Shown here in pieces: positions 33,902 through 43,129 of a stretch of DNA of 55,811 nt. How positions within the stretch are numbered: the stretch's first letter is position 1; each line of letters opens with the position of its first letter. The notes beneath the pieces are model-generated. The model did no database searches. It was not told where the DNA came from and saw only the letters and a list, made by a program, of their open reading frames with translations. The DNA lies in the NCBI GenBank assembly GCA_002399085.1, contig DHCY01000036.1, forward strand, positions 1 through 55,811, written 5' to 3'. The stretch is from Anaerolineaceae bacterium UBA4890. Its GTDB lineage: Bacteria > Chloroflexota > Anaerolineae > Anaerolineales > Anaerolineaceae. Both the position numbers and the translations under genes were made by a program.

Positions 33902-36445
33902 ATGAAAAAAATACTGACTACACTGATTTTTGCCATGCTTTTTAGCCTGGTACCCGGTAGTGCCGCCCCGGCTATGGATCAACCGTTGACTTCCCAACCA
34001 GCCCTAGAAGTTGGGGATCTTGACTTTGGATTGACGGCTGAAGATTCACTCTGGCTCAAGTCTGGCAGCCAGCTATTTTATTCCAGTGATTCTGGCAGCA
34101 CCTGGCTCGACATCAGCCCTGAAACCGCGTTGGTTGACCCTTTTTTGTTGAGCTCGTTCGTTGGGTCTGAAATGGGGTTTGTCTTACTGCTGACCCAGAC
34201 AGAAACGGAAGTCGCGCTTAAGCTGCACAAGACCGTCAACCAGGGTGGAACCTGGTCGGAAATCAATACAGATCTTGAAGAGAAGTTGAACCAGGAGTTT
34301 ACCCAGCCATTCAGCCATTTTCAGCTGCAATGGTTGAATGAAACTGAAGGCGTGTTGTTGGTTCGGGAAACCACCAGCAGTAACTTCAGCGTTGGCAAGC
34401 TCTTTAAAACTGAAGATGGTGGGCAGCACTGGCTAACCAGTGAAGTGCCAGTCGCCGAGAATTTTTTCTTCCTGGACAGCCAACTCGGTTTTATGGTCAA
34501 CCCCGCCGACTCCCAAACGCTCTACCGCAGTATTGATGGCGGAAAGAGCTGGAGCATTTTCAGCCTGGAAATCCCTGGGGAATTGCGGGGAAACGCAGTT
34601 AGCATCGATCTGCCAATCTTGACGGAAGACGAGCAAGTCTTCTTCCCGATAACGATCAGTGCTGAGGATAATGCAGACTACCAGGTATTGGTAAGCCTCG
34701 ATCCGAAATTGAGCGCAAAGTCGCCACTGAATCTGGACGAGCTTGTGGTCATTCCACTCGTGATCCCAGCCTCCATCAAACAAACTCCGACAGGGACCGA
34801 AAAACGCATCAGCGAAGTTTATGCCCCAAGCCCCAAAAACTTGTGGGTTGGGGTGAGCGGTGGCGGCTGTGAGAATTCGTTGACAGAAGATGGCAGGGTG
34901 GTACTCGATTGTGAGTCGACCTGGCAGATGCTCAGGAGCGCAAACGGTGGACTGAGCTGGGAAGGTGTGGTTCTTCCGAATGGGCTGGAGCAACTTGATG
35001 AAAACTACAGCGCACAAGATAAGCCCCTGGTTTCAGGCAAAACGATCGTCACAGAGGGGCAGGAAATTCAGGCTGGAGAGTGGGTGCAAAATTTTCAGGG
35101 GCATGCCTTTGATAAGTGCGAGGTCCCGACCTTGAGCCAGCTGCAAAGTTGGTACAACAGCAGCCCTTACCGTGCAGTGAATTTGTACATCGGTGGCATC
35201 TCACGGTTTTGCGCTAACGCGCCTTTGACAGCATCGTACATACAGAGCATTTATCGGCAAGGATGGAAGTTGATCCCCACCTGGGTTGGTCACCAGGCAC
35301 CCTGTACCAAGTATAAATACCCGTTCCCATACAACGTCGATGAAGCGTATCAATATGGGGTTAACAATGCGAATTCCGCTAATGCGCGGATGAAAGAATT
35401 GAACCTGAGCAATGCGGATGGTTCAGGCAGCATAATTTACCTCGACCTTGAGCATTTCGGCTATACCGCCAGTTGTTCTGCAGCCGCAAGAGCTTATGTG
35501 AATGGCTGGACGATGCGCCTGGCAGAACTTGGAATTCGCTCTGGTTTGTACTCAACTTCCAGCGGTATCACCGCCAACGAATTTTTTGACCTCGACACAC
35601 AGTTTGATGCCGCGTGGATTGCCGAATGGTACAGTACACCAGGTTTTCGGGAGAACGAGACAGTCTGGAATTTACGCTATCTTTCGAATGACTATTGGAT
35701 AAATAATCAACGGATTCTTCAATATTCCGGGGGGCACCCTGAAACCTGGGGCGGCGTTTCAATGGAAATTGATAGCAATGTTGCCGAAGGAAAGGTCGCT
35801 GTTCCCTTTGGCGCAGATTTAGTGCCACCGGTGACAACGGCTAACCTGAGTGGAACGATTGGATATAATGGCTGGTACAAAACCCCTGTCCAGGTTACGC
35901 TGGCGGCGACTGATAATACCGTTGGTGTGAGATATACCTATTACAAAATCGATGATGGGGATTGGAACCTGTATACCGGTCCATTTACCGTTAGTGGTGA
36001 AAAGATCAGAATTCTCAGATACATGAGTGTGGATATGGTGGAAAACTGGGAGGCACCAAAAAAGTTCCAGATTATGGTGGACACGGTTGCACCCACTTTA
36101 GGCGATTTAACAAGAGTTGGCTGCAAGACTTATAACGCTATCCCCCAACCATGGTGTAATAATGCCTATTTTGTGTGGGATTGGGCATACGATGCTGGCG
36201 TGGGGCTTCCTTCAACCATGGCTTACCAATACTACTGGGGTACGAACCCACAAGGAACTTCTACTAATCCCACGCATGGGCAATGGTTTGATCCAGAAGC
36301 CATACCCTCAAAAACTCCATACTTCTTGCGTCTGCGCGTACAGGATAACCATGGCAACTGGAGTGCCTGGAAGACCATGTTCACCCTAATCTACGACCCA
36401 ACAGCCAAGCCTCCAATTTGGCTGCCAATTTTGTTCAAAAAGTAA
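33902..36445 (+). CDS. Secreted DUF1906 protein with BNR-like N-terminus and C-terminal Ig-like region
   Basis: The 847-residue exported protein has a signal peptide ending near Ala24 (SLVPGSAAPA). Residues about 40-370 hold repeated BNR-like hairpins such as YSSDSGSTWLDIS, KTEDGGQHWLTS and RSIDGGKSWSIF. Residues about 395-640 match DUF1906 (glycoside-hydrolase-like, Rv2525-type TIM barrel) with AVNLYIGGISRFC and IIYLDLEHFGY. A region with SGTIGYNGWYKTPVQVTLAATDN resembles surface-repeat Ig-like modules. It ends PPIWLPILFKK, a tail type seen on other Chloroflexota exported proteins. A cell-envelope glycan role is plausible, not shown. Confidence 0.82.
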   Translation: MKKILTTLIFAMLFSLVPGSAAPAMDQPLTSQPALEVGDLDFGLTAEDSLWLKSGSQLFYSSDSGSTWLDISPETALVDPFLLSSFVGSEMGFVLLLTQTETEVALKLHKTVNQGGTWSEINTDLEEKLNQEFTQPFSHFQLQWLNETEGVLLVRETTSSNFSVGKLFKTEDGGQHWLTSEVPVAENFFFLDSQLGFMVNPADSQTLYRSIDGGKSWSIFSLEIPGELRGNAVSIDLPILTEDEQVFFPITISAEDNADYQVLVSLDPKLSAKSPLNLDELVVIPLVIPASIKQTPTGTEKRISEVYAPSPKNLWVGVSGGGCENSLTEDGRVVLDCESTWQMLRSANGGLSWEGVVLPNGLEQLDENYSAQDKPLVSGKTIVTEGQEIQAGEWVQNFQGHAFDKCEVPTLSQLQSWYNSSPYRAVNLYIGGISRFCANAPLTASYIQSIYRQGWKLIPTWVGHQAPCTKYKYPFPYNVDEAYQYGVNNANSANARMKELNLSNADGSGSIIYLDLEHFGYTASCSAAARAYVNGWTMRLAELGIRSGLYSTSSGITANEFFDLDTQFDAAWIAEWYSTPGFRENETVWNLRYLSNDYWINNQRILQYSGGHPETWGGVSMEIDSNVAEGKVAVPFGADLVPPVTTANLSGTIGYNGWYKTPVQVTLAATDNTVGVRYTYYKIDDGDWNLYTGPFTVSGEKIRILRYMSVDMVENWEAPKKFQIMVDTVAPTLGDLTRVGCKTYNAIPQPWCNNAYFVWDWAYDAGVGLPSTMAYQYYWGTNPQGTSTNPTHGQWFDPEAIPSKTPYFLRLRVQDNHGNWSAWKTMFTLIYDPTAKPPIWLPILFKK

Positions 36446-36461
36446 TAATCGAGAGACCTGT

Positions 36462-36487
36462 ATGGGACGGCTTCCACGCCGTCCCAT
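36462..36487 (+). terminator. Hairpin after the DUF1906 gene
   Basis: ATGGGACGGC (36462-36471) pairs perfectly with GCCGTCCCAT (36478-36487) around TTCCAC, followed by TTCAT. A similar GGGACGGC element follows rplA. Confidence 0.7.
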
Positions 36488-36658
36488 TTCATAAATTCCC
36501 GGAGACCCTTGACACCCACGAGGGCAGCGTCTCCCTTTCAGAGTGATGGCAATTTGTGAACCCAAGTACTCGGTCAGCATCCAAAAGCTCGTTGTTGTGG
36601 TTTATAATCCCTTCGTGGAAGGGGCTTACCAAGGATCTGACTAAGGAGTTTAACAAGA

Positions 36659-37558
36659 ATGGGTAAGATCAAGGCATTTTTTAGCCAGCTGGATTTCAGC
36701 TGGAAGTCTCTGAGAGATTATGGGTTGATCATCCTGGGTGGACTTGTCCAGGCTCTGGCTTTGCGTACCTTCCTGGTGCCTGTCCAATTAGTCAGCGGAG
36801 GGGTCAGCGGTTTGGCACAACTGGCTCACTACATCTGGAACCTGCCGGTAGGCATGGTCACCTTACTGGGTAATATTCCACTATTTATCATCGGTTGGCG
36901 CTACCTGGGGGGTCCTCGTTTTGCGATTCGCACAATTTTGGCAGTGCTTTCTTACACGGTTATCGTAGATATCCTGATAGAACTGACCGGAACAGCCTCT
37001 ATTACAGATGACATCCTCTTAAATTCGCTCTATGGCGGCATCTTACTCGGCATCGGGCTCGGATTGGTGTATCTTGGGCGCGGTACCAGCGGTGGCACGG
37101 ATATTTTAGGGCGCATTCTCAACCGTCGGCTGGGCATGTCCATTTCCCTGGCATATATGATCACAGACTCTTTTGCAGTGCTTTTAGCGGGATTTTTCTT
37201 TGGTTGGGAAAAAGCACTTTATGGGTTGATCATGATTTATGTAAGTGGTGTGGCAGCGGATATGATCAGCCAGGGCACCAACATCATCCGGGAAGCTTTG
37301 ATCATCACTGATGAGACCGAAACTGTGGTGAATATGATCTCTGATGAACTTGGTCGCGGCACCACAATTATTTCAGCCAAGGGCGGATACACCTGCAAGG
37401 ATCGCCCGATCATTCTTTGCATTATTACAGCGGCAGAAGTGATCAGGCTGAAGACGATCGTACACGACGCTGACCCGGATGCCTTTATGGTTGTTGGGCG
37501 TGCCAATGAAGCGCTCGGCGAAGGGTTTACACCACTCGGCGAGCACGCCAACGGCTAA
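36659..37558 (+). CDS. YitT family membrane protein (DUF161-DUF2179)
   Basis: The 299-residue protein has five to six membrane helices with LVPVQLVSGGVSGLAQLAHY and GLVYLGRGTSGGTDILGRIL, characteristic of the YitT/DUF161 family. It ends in the cytoplasmic DUF2179 domain (TIISAKGGYTCKDRPIILCIITAAEVIRLK). The family is widespread and poorly understood, with transport roles suggested. TATAAT at about 36603 and TAAGGAG ahead of the ATG make a normal expression unit. The macro-domain gene follows by 17 bases on the same strand. Confidence 0.93.
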   Translation: MGKIKAFFSQLDFSWKSLRDYGLIILGGLVQALALRTFLVPVQLVSGGVSGLAQLAHYIWNLPVGMVTLLGNIPLFIIGWRYLGGPRFAIRTILAVLSYTVIVDILIELTGTASITDDILLNSLYGGILLGIGLGLVYLGRGTSGGTDILGRILNRRLGMSISLAYMITDSFAVLLAGFFFGWEKALYGLIMIYVSGVAADMISQGTNIIREALIITDETETVVNMISDELGRGTTIISAKGGYTCKDRPIILCIITAAEVIRLKTIVHDADPDAFMVVGRANEALGEGFTPLGEHANG

Positions 37559-37575
37559 TTTTTAGGAAGGACGAA

Positions 37576-38076
37576 ATGACCGATCTGGTTGCCATGCTGG
37601 CAGACATCACTTTATTGAAGGTGGATGCAATTGTAAACGCGGCGAATCCAAGCTTGCTGGGAGGCGGGGGAGTGGATGGTGCTATTCACCGGGCAGCTGG
37701 ACCGCAGCTTTTAGAAGCGTGCAGGAAGCTGGGGGGTTGTGAGACGGGCGAAGCCAAAATCACGCCTGGTTTCAACCTGCCGGCGGCTTATGTGATCCAC
37801 ACCGTTGGTCCGGTTTGGCACGGCGGGCAATTCGGGGAAGCACAGTTGTTGGCGAATTGTTACCGCAACAGCCTGACGCTGGCGGATGGTAACCAGGTAA
37901 GATCGATCGCCTTTCCATCGATCAGCACGGGCGTATATGGCTATCCGATTGAAATGGCAGCCCAGGTCGCGGTTGAGACGGTTCGCTCGATGGTGCCACA
38001 ACTGAAGTATGTCCAGGAAGTAATTTTCTGTTGTTTCTCGCCCAGAGCGTTAGGGGTTTACCAGGCGCTTTTGTAG
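37576..38076 (+). CDS. Macro-domain O-acetyl-ADP-ribose deacetylase
   Basis: This 166-residue stand-alone macro domain is of the YmdB/MacroD type, which removes acetyl from O-acetyl-ADP-ribose and can reverse mono-ADP-ribosylation. The ligand motifs are present: VDAIVNAANPSLLGGGGVDGAIHRAAG binds the ADP-ribose, and SISTGVYGYP forms the second loop. Its TTTAGGAAGG ribosome site lies directly after the YitT gene stop, so the two are probably one transcript. No ADP-ribosyltransferase is visible nearby. Confidence 0.94.
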   Translation: MTDLVAMLADITLLKVDAIVNAANPSLLGGGGVDGAIHRAAGPQLLEACRKLGGCETGEAKITPGFNLPAAYVIHTVGPVWHGGQFGEAQLLANCYRNSLTLADGNQVRSIAFPSISTGVYGYPIEMAAQVAVETVRSMVPQLKYVQEVIFCCFSPRALGVYQALL

Positions 38077-38136
38077 GAAAACCGGGTGATTGATGATAGC
38101 GGTTAGGGTACGAAATTCTGACGATGCCTCACCATT

Positions 38137-38541
38137 TCATCGACTTCCATCTTCCATATCGGTGTCTATTGCGTGACCGAGCTTGAGCGCCATTTTCTCC
38201 AACAGGGCATCATCGGGGGATTTTCCTGAGTACGTCTCCAGGAAGACTGAGAGCATCATATTGCAGTCGGCGGCTTCGTGGGCGACATTTTCTTTGCGGG
38301 CGCGGTCATTATTGCGAATCCAGCCCGGTTTACGAGAAACAATCTCGTCTGCCTGCATGCCCAGATCGGAGAACTGCTGTAAAAGCCGGTATTCTTCGGC
38401 GGTCAACCCGACCGGTTGGAGAGACAGGTAGGCTTCGGCGAGCTCGCCCACCTCAGAAAGATAAAAAAGAAGGGCGCTCTTCTGGTCTGGCCAACCCAAC
38501 CCGCGCTGCCGATAATATTCCCGGATCATTTCTGTTTTCAT
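38137..38541 (-). CDS. MazG-like nucleotide pyrophosphohydrolase
   Basis: The 134-residue protein has the all-alpha NTP-PPase pattern. SEVGELAEAYLSL supplies the first ExxE-type metal site, and HEAADCNMMLSVFLETY supplies the second (E..D). These bind Mg2+ for hydrolysing non-canonical NTPs to NMP and pyrophosphate. Length and motif order fit the MazG-like family; the preferred nucleotide is unknown. GAGAGGTG lies five bases before the ATG at 38541; an in-frame GTG at 38547 is less likely. It is divergent from the diaminopropionate ammonia-lyase gene. Confidence 0.82.
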   Translation of the reverse strand: MKTEMIREYYRQRGLGWPDQKSALLFYLSEVGELAEAYLSLQPVGLTAEEYRLLQQFSDLGMQADEIVSRKPGWIRNNDRARKENVAHEAADCNMMLSVFLETYSGKSPDDALLEKMALKLGHAIDTDMEDGSR

Positions 38542-38647
38542 AAACACCTCTCGAAAATTTTACCCCAAGGGGAGCACCATTGCGAGCTATGCACAGGATC
38601 CCTGTGATAAGATTGACAGGTAAAGTAAATAAATCAACGAGGTAAGC

Positions 38648-39898
38648 ATGACTGAAGTCCCAATCCAATGGTTAGCCAATAAACACGCCCTGGAAAACCC
38701 CAAATCCAAGCTGGCGGCAGACCTTTTCCCGCCAGGGCTGCCCCAAAAAGTACGCCGGCTTCACAGCACGATCCCCGGTTATCGCATGAGCCCCCTGAGG
38801 AGCCTGCCTAACCTGGCGAGACGCATTGGTGTGGGTGGCATTTGGGTCAAAGATGAGTCTGCCCGCCTCTCGCTCAATTCTTTCAAGGTGCTGGGTGGTG
38901 CTTATGCAATTTATCGGAAGCTGCTGGAACGGGGCGGCTTCGATGACGATGAAGTCTCACTCAAAGACATGCTCCAGCTGGATGGCAAGTATCGTGAAAA
39001 ACTGGGTCACCCGGTTTTTGCGACGGCAACAGATGGCAATCACGGCACTGGGGTTGCCTGGGCTGCCAACAAAATGGGCTTCCCGGCTATCATCTACGTC
39101 CATTCACTGACAACCAGGGATCGCATCCACGGCATTGAGCGACAGGGGGGGCAGGTGGTCGTGGTGGATGGGAATTATGATGATGCTGTAAGGCAAGCGT
39201 CAGTTGATGCAAAAAAGAACGGCTGGGAGATCATCTCAGACACCTCCTGGAAAGGCTATGAGGAAGTGCCACGCTGGATCATGCAGGGTTATGCCACTAT
39301 GTTTGTGGAGGCACAGGAACAGTTTTCGGGGCAGGGGCTGAGCCGACCGACCCACCTGTTGGTACAGGCGGGGGTGGGCTCGCTGGCGGCTTCAGCGATC
39401 GGGTTTTATTCAGTTTTGTTTGATGACAACGTGCCGCTTTCGATGGTTGTTGAACCGACCAAGGCGGCTTGCCTATATGAGTCAATGCGCATAGGCGATG
39501 GGAAGCCGCACAGCGTAACCGGCGAGCTGGATACGATCATGGCTGGTCTGGCTTGCGGCGATCCAAACCCCCTGGCTTGGGAGACGCTCTATAATTGTGC
39601 TGATTTCTTTGCCATCTGCCCGGATTACGTGGCAGCCAAAGGCATGCGCGTTTATTCAACCCCACTGCCGGATGATCCTTTTATTGTCTCGGGAGAGTCG
39701 GGAGCGGTCACCTTGGGTGCCCTGATGTACACGATGGAATACGAGGGTGCCAGGGAACTGCGCGAGGCAATGGGGCTGAACGAAGAATCCCAGGTTTTAC
39801 TGATCAATTCGGAGGGCAATACCTCGCCAGAGGAATTCCGCAGTGTAGTCTGGGAAGGCAGCGTGCCAGTGCCGGAGGAATATAAGATTCACGCTTAG
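38648..39898 (+). CDS. dpaL: Diaminopropionate ammonia-lyase
   Basis: This PLP enzyme converts 2,3-diaminopropionate to pyruvate and ammonia. The 416-residue protein aligns along its length with E. coli YgeX as I remember it. Shared features are VKDESARLSLNSFKVLGGAY with the Schiff-base Lys80, FATATDGNHGTGVAWAA, NYDDAVRQA, WIMQGYATM, LVQAGVGSLAAS, TIMAGLACGDPNPL and ISGESGA-like SGESGAVTLG. It belongs to fold type II, like threonine dehydratase. CGAGGTAAG precedes the ATG. No neighbouring genes of purine or diaminopropionate catabolism are seen, so its context is isolated. Confidence 0.9.
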   Translation: MTEVPIQWLANKHALENPKSKLAADLFPPGLPQKVRRLHSTIPGYRMSPLRSLPNLARRIGVGGIWVKDESARLSLNSFKVLGGAYAIYRKLLERGGFDDDEVSLKDMLQLDGKYREKLGHPVFATATDGNHGTGVAWAANKMGFPAIIYVHSLTTRDRIHGIERQGGQVVVVDGNYDDAVRQASVDAKKNGWEIISDTSWKGYEEVPRWIMQGYATMFVEAQEQFSGQGLSRPTHLLVQAGVGSLAASAIGFYSVLFDDNVPLSMVVEPTKAACLYESMRIGDGKPHSVTGELDTIMAGLACGDPNPLAWETLYNCADFFAICPDYVAAKGMRVYSTPLPDDPFIVSGESGAVTLGALMYTMEYEGARELREAMGLNEESQVLLINSEGNTSPEEFRSVVWEGSVPVPEEYKIHA

Positions 39899-39946
39899 GA
39901 TGGGCAAGAGCGTGGCGGGGACGGCGGCACGATCAGTAACGATCTT

Positions 39947-40018
39947 GATTGTGCCGGTCTCTTGCGCAGCACCCCTTTAGTGGCCAGACCGAGCAAAGGG
40001 TCTGACCGCAGGTCTCCA
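39947..40018. repeat. Dispersed hairpin repeat, full-length copy
   Basis: GTGCCGGTC (39951-39959) is complementary to GACCGAGCA (39987-39995) with one unpaired base. It is followed by TCTGACCGCAGGTCTCCA. It is nearly identical to the copy at 24137 over about 45 bases and shares its tail with the copy at 1400. Confidence 0.75.
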
Positions 40019-40088
40019 CATAAATAGTAAATGGGGGATCTTCGGCTATCGCCATCGTGGACAGTGTTCTTAAGGGAATGGAAAGGCT

Positions 40089-40181
40089 GGTGCCCTTTCC
40101 GTACAAATGCCCGCTGGAACGGCCGGTGCCCTTTCCGTACAAATGCCCGCTAGAAAGGCCGATGTCCGTTCCGTACAAATG
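40089..40181 (+). repeat. 36-base tandem repeat upstream of the alpha-amylase gene
   Basis: Copies start at 40089, 40125 and 40161 (the last partial), each beginning G(G/A)TG(C/T)CC and containing TTCCGTACAAATGCC or a close variant. The unit is 36 bases. It ends about 30 bases before the amylase start. Together with the hairpin repeat it fills the 311-base gap between genes. Confidence 0.85.
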
Positions 40182-40209
40182 AATGCAAATCTTGGTATCA
40201 TTAGCCCTT

Positions 40210-42087
40210 ATGGAAATCAAACAAGCACCCATCTTTTCAGAGCAAGCTCCACAGTGGATCAGGCAAATCGTCCACACCGGCACCCGTGACCACGTTTCAA
40301 ACCCTTATCCGAGCCTGGGTGAGGTGGTGAAAATCCGGCTCGAAATACCAACTGTTGGAACTCCTGAGCAGGTCATCCTGCGCAGTATTCCAAACGGCGA
40401 GCAGCAATTGTCAGCGATGCAATTTGTTGAAACCCGAAATCAGATGAATATCTGGGAAGGCGAGCTGCTGATCAACGAACCAAGGGTACCCTATCGTTTC
40501 GCTATCCAAGCTGAAGGCAGGGTTTGGTGGCTTACTGCGGCTGGCGTGAGCACTGCTGTACCGGTGGCATCGTTTGATTTCAAAATTTTGGCAATCAACC
40601 CGAAAATTTCCTGGTTGAGCCGTTCGGTTTTCTACCAGATTTTCCCCGACCGTTTTGCCAACGGAGATCCTGGCAACGACCCCGACGGCGAAATTGAAGC
40701 CTACCCGGGCTTCAGCCGCAAGACCTATCCCTGGGGGCAGGCTGTTGAACACGACCGCAAACACATACCTTTTTATGGTGGCGATCTGAAGGGGATCCAG
40801 GATCGTCTCGATTATCTGCAGAAGTTGGGTATAAACGCAATTTACCTGAACCCGATCTTTACCGCCTATACCAACCATCGCTATGATGTCGCCGATTTTC
40901 GCAACGTTGACCCAACCCTGGGCGACAATGAAGCCCTGATTTCTCTTTCTGATTCGCTAAGAGCCCTCGAGATGCGCTACATTCTGGATATCGTCCCCAA
41001 TCATAGCGGAGCGGGGCACCCCTGGTTTCGGGAAGCTGTGCAAGACCCCACCAGCCCGCGCCGTTCAGCTTTTTACTTCGACGACGAGCAGAATTACGCT
41101 TCCTGGATGGGTTTTGGCAGCCTGCCCAAACTCAACTACAGCGATCCGGCTCTACGAACCGAGATGTTCGAAAGCGAAACCAGCGTTTTTGCCAGCTGGC
41201 TGCTGCCGCCATACAAAATCGATGGCTGGCGGGTGGATGTCGCCAACATGCTCGGTCGATACAACGAGCAGCAGTTGGACCGGGACGTGTTGCCAGCCAT
41301 TCGCAAGACGGTGAAGCGCACCAACCCGCAAAGCTACCTGATTGGCGAGAACTTCTTTGAGGCAGCCGGGCAGTTGCAAGGAGATGCCTGGGACGGTGTG
41401 ATGAACTACACTGGTTTCTGCGACCCCCTGCTGCATTGGCTGAAAGGCTTTGAGATCGGAGCGCTGCGCTGCGATCCGGTTTTAGTCTCTGGAGAAGGTC
41501 TGAGCACGGAGACTTTGGTGAGGAGCTGGCAGGAAAACCTGGCAGCCATCCCCTGGACTATCGCCCTGCAACAGTTCAACGTACTCGGCAGCCACGATAC
41601 CAGCCGTGTGCGCACGGTATTGAACGGCGATGAAGCCCTGATCCGTCTGGCAGTGATGGTACAGTTCACCTTCCCGGGTGTGCCTTGCGTTTATTACGGC
41701 GATGAAATCGGACTGGCTGACGAGCCCGGATTTGACCAGCGCAATTGTTTCCCGTGGGACGATAGCGAATGGGATAAGAATCTACTGGCGTTTTACCAAC
41801 GGCTCATTTCGCTTCGCAAAGAAAGCGACGTTTTGGCGGAAGGCAGTTTCCAGGTGCTTTATTGGGATGATGACCTACTGGTTTACCAGCGCGTACTGGG
41901 CGAGAAGCGGATCATCGTCACTGCCAGTCGCGTGGACCAGCCCTACGGTTTCATTTTGAAAAGCGATCTGATTAACCCCGACGGACTCGAACGCCTGACA
42001 AGCCTATTTGGTGATGCCACCCTGGTGCTGCACCCCGGCGAACTGAAGATCCCGGCGATGCCGCGGGGTGGGGCGATCTGGTTATAG
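40210..42087 (+). CDS. GH13 alpha-glucan hydrolase (neopullulanase/cyclomaltodextrinase type)
   Basis: The 625-residue enzyme of the alpha-amylase superfamily has no signal peptide, so it acts in the cytoplasm on imported or stored alpha-glucans. Residues about 1-125 form a CBM34-like N-terminal domain. The barrel starts at SVFYQIFPDRFANGDPGND. Conserved regions I-IV are DIVPNHSG, GWRVDVANM (nucleophile Asp), LIGENFF (acid Glu) and LGSHDTSR. The C-terminal beta domain follows. An ATG nine codons upstream is in frame but falls in the tandem repeat. The ATG at 40210 sits eight bases after TATCAT with a TGG extension and has no ribosome site, so it may be leaderless. Confidence 0.9.
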   Translation: MEIKQAPIFSEQAPQWIRQIVHTGTRDHVSNPYPSLGEVVKIRLEIPTVGTPEQVILRSIPNGEQQLSAMQFVETRNQMNIWEGELLINEPRVPYRFAIQAEGRVWWLTAAGVSTAVPVASFDFKILAINPKISWLSRSVFYQIFPDRFANGDPGNDPDGEIEAYPGFSRKTYPWGQAVEHDRKHIPFYGGDLKGIQDRLDYLQKLGINAIYLNPIFTAYTNHRYDVADFRNVDPTLGDNEALISLSDSLRALEMRYILDIVPNHSGAGHPWFREAVQDPTSPRRSAFYFDDEQNYASWMGFGSLPKLNYSDPALRTEMFESETSVFASWLLPPYKIDGWRVDVANMLGRYNEQQLDRDVLPAIRKTVKRTNPQSYLIGENFFEAAGQLQGDAWDGVMNYTGFCDPLLHWLKGFEIGALRCDPVLVSGEGLSTETLVRSWQENLAAIPWTIALQQFNVLGSHDTSRVRTVLNGDEALIRLAVMVQFTFPGVPCVYYGDEIGLADEPGFDQRNCFPWDDSEWDKNLLAFYQRLISLRKESDVLAEGSFQVLYWDDDLLVYQRVLGEKRIIVTASRVDQPYGFILKSDLINPDGLERLTSLFGDATLVLHPGELKIPAMPRGGAIWL

Positions 42088-42115
42088 TCTGAAAGTATCT
42101 GCCTCTCGAGTAGCT

Positions 42116-42121
42116 TATAAT
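42116..42121 (+). promoter_or_regulatory. -10 box of the yihY-like gene
   Basis: TATAAT (42116-42121) ends six bases before the ATG at 42128. No ribosome site lies between them, so the transcript is probably leaderless. Confidence 0.65.
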
Positions 42122-42127
42122 CAAACA

Positions 42128-43129
42128 ATGAAAAGTATCAAAGAAGGGATAAAAAAGCTGCTCGCCAGTGCCGCAGACCGCATTGACGGCGCGCAGGAGT
42201 TTTTCAAAAAGATTTACTACAAGGGAAACAAGCTCAGCGGTGGTGCGTTTGGCATTGTTCGGCACACCTTCAACAACTTTTCCATAATGCGCGGTCCTGA
42301 GGCAGCCGCCAGTCTGTCGTATTACGCTTTGTTTTCCATCTTTCCTATCCTGCTGGCAGCGGTCTCGATTGCATCGACCTTTCTTGAACAGGACGTGGTC
42401 AAACAAAAACTCTTCGAAGTGATCAGAGAATTTTTTCCAGTCTCGGTGAACTTTATCAACAATTTGATTGATGGCGTTTTGGAACAACGCGGCGCTTTTA
42501 CCTTGGTGGCGGCGATAGGTCTGATTTGGTCAGCCAGCAATGTCTTCGATAAAATTATTGTCAATATCAATCGTGCCTTCCCAAAAGGGCGCAATCCGGG
42601 TTTTATCCAAAGCCGTGCCATGGCTCTGGTGATCATCCTGGTGATTGTGGTGCTCTTCCTGGGCTCGATTGCGATTGACACAATTCAGAGCTTTTTTGAG
42701 ATAGAGAATTTCCAGGTTAACGGGACCTACCTGGTTGAAACCCAACTATACGAATGGCTGCGCTGGGTCATTCCGCTGGTGATCAAATGGCTGCTCTTTT
42801 TGGCAATCTACACCTGGATTCCGCGGAACAAAACGATTCTATTCAAGGCACGCCTGATCGGCTCGCTGGTGGCAGCAGGGTTGTGGGAGCTGGCAACCAG
42901 GGCGCTTTCCTGGGCTCTGGCAACTGGATTTACGAACTACGAGCCAGTTTATGGCTCGCTTTCTTCGATTATTGCCTTGATGACCTGGTTGTACCTTTCG
43001 GGCTACATTTTGTTCCTGGGTGCCCACCTGACGCATGCCGTCAATTACCATTTCTTAGCAAAAAAAGCAGCCAAAGAGGGAGTTGAAGAAGTAAAGCAAG
43101 TAAAAAACGGGGAGGATATAATTGACTGA
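42128..43129 (+). CDS. YihY/virulence factor BrkB family membrane protein
   Basis: The 333-residue protein has six membrane helices and belongs to the YihY/BrkB family. Family features are AAASLSYYALFSIFPILLAAVSI, LIWSASNVFDKIIVNINRAF, the YTWIPRNKTILFKARLIGSLVAAGLWELA segment and SSIIALMTWLYLSGYILFLGAHL. The family has been confused with RNase BN and its true role, possibly export, is unsettled. The frame opens further upstream at 42068 inside the amylase gene, but the TATAAT box six bases before 42128 fixes the start there. Its end overlaps the glycosyltransferase start by 8 bases. Confidence 0.9.
   Translation: MKSIKEGIKKLLASAADRIDGAQEFFKKIYYKGNKLSGGAFGIVRHTFNNFSIMRGPEAAASLSYYALFSIFPILLAAVSIASTFLEQDVVKQKLFEVIREFFPVSVNFINNLIDGVLEQRGAFTLVAAIGLIWSASNVFDKIIVNINRAFPKGRNPGFIQSRAMALVIILVIVVLFLGSIAIDTIQSFFEIENFQVNGTYLVETQLYEWLRWVIPLVIKWLLFLAIYTWIPRNKTILFKARLIGSLVAAGLWELATRALSWALATGFTNYEPVYGSLSSIIALMTWLYLSGYILFLGAHLTHAVNYHFLAKKAAKEGVEEVKQVKNGEDIID

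Noticed and set aside
37576..38076. A toxin-antitoxin ADP-ribosylation pair with the macro domain
   Set aside because: The neighbours are a YitT membrane protein and a MazG-like enzyme. No ADP-ribosyltransferase (DarT-type) sequence is present.
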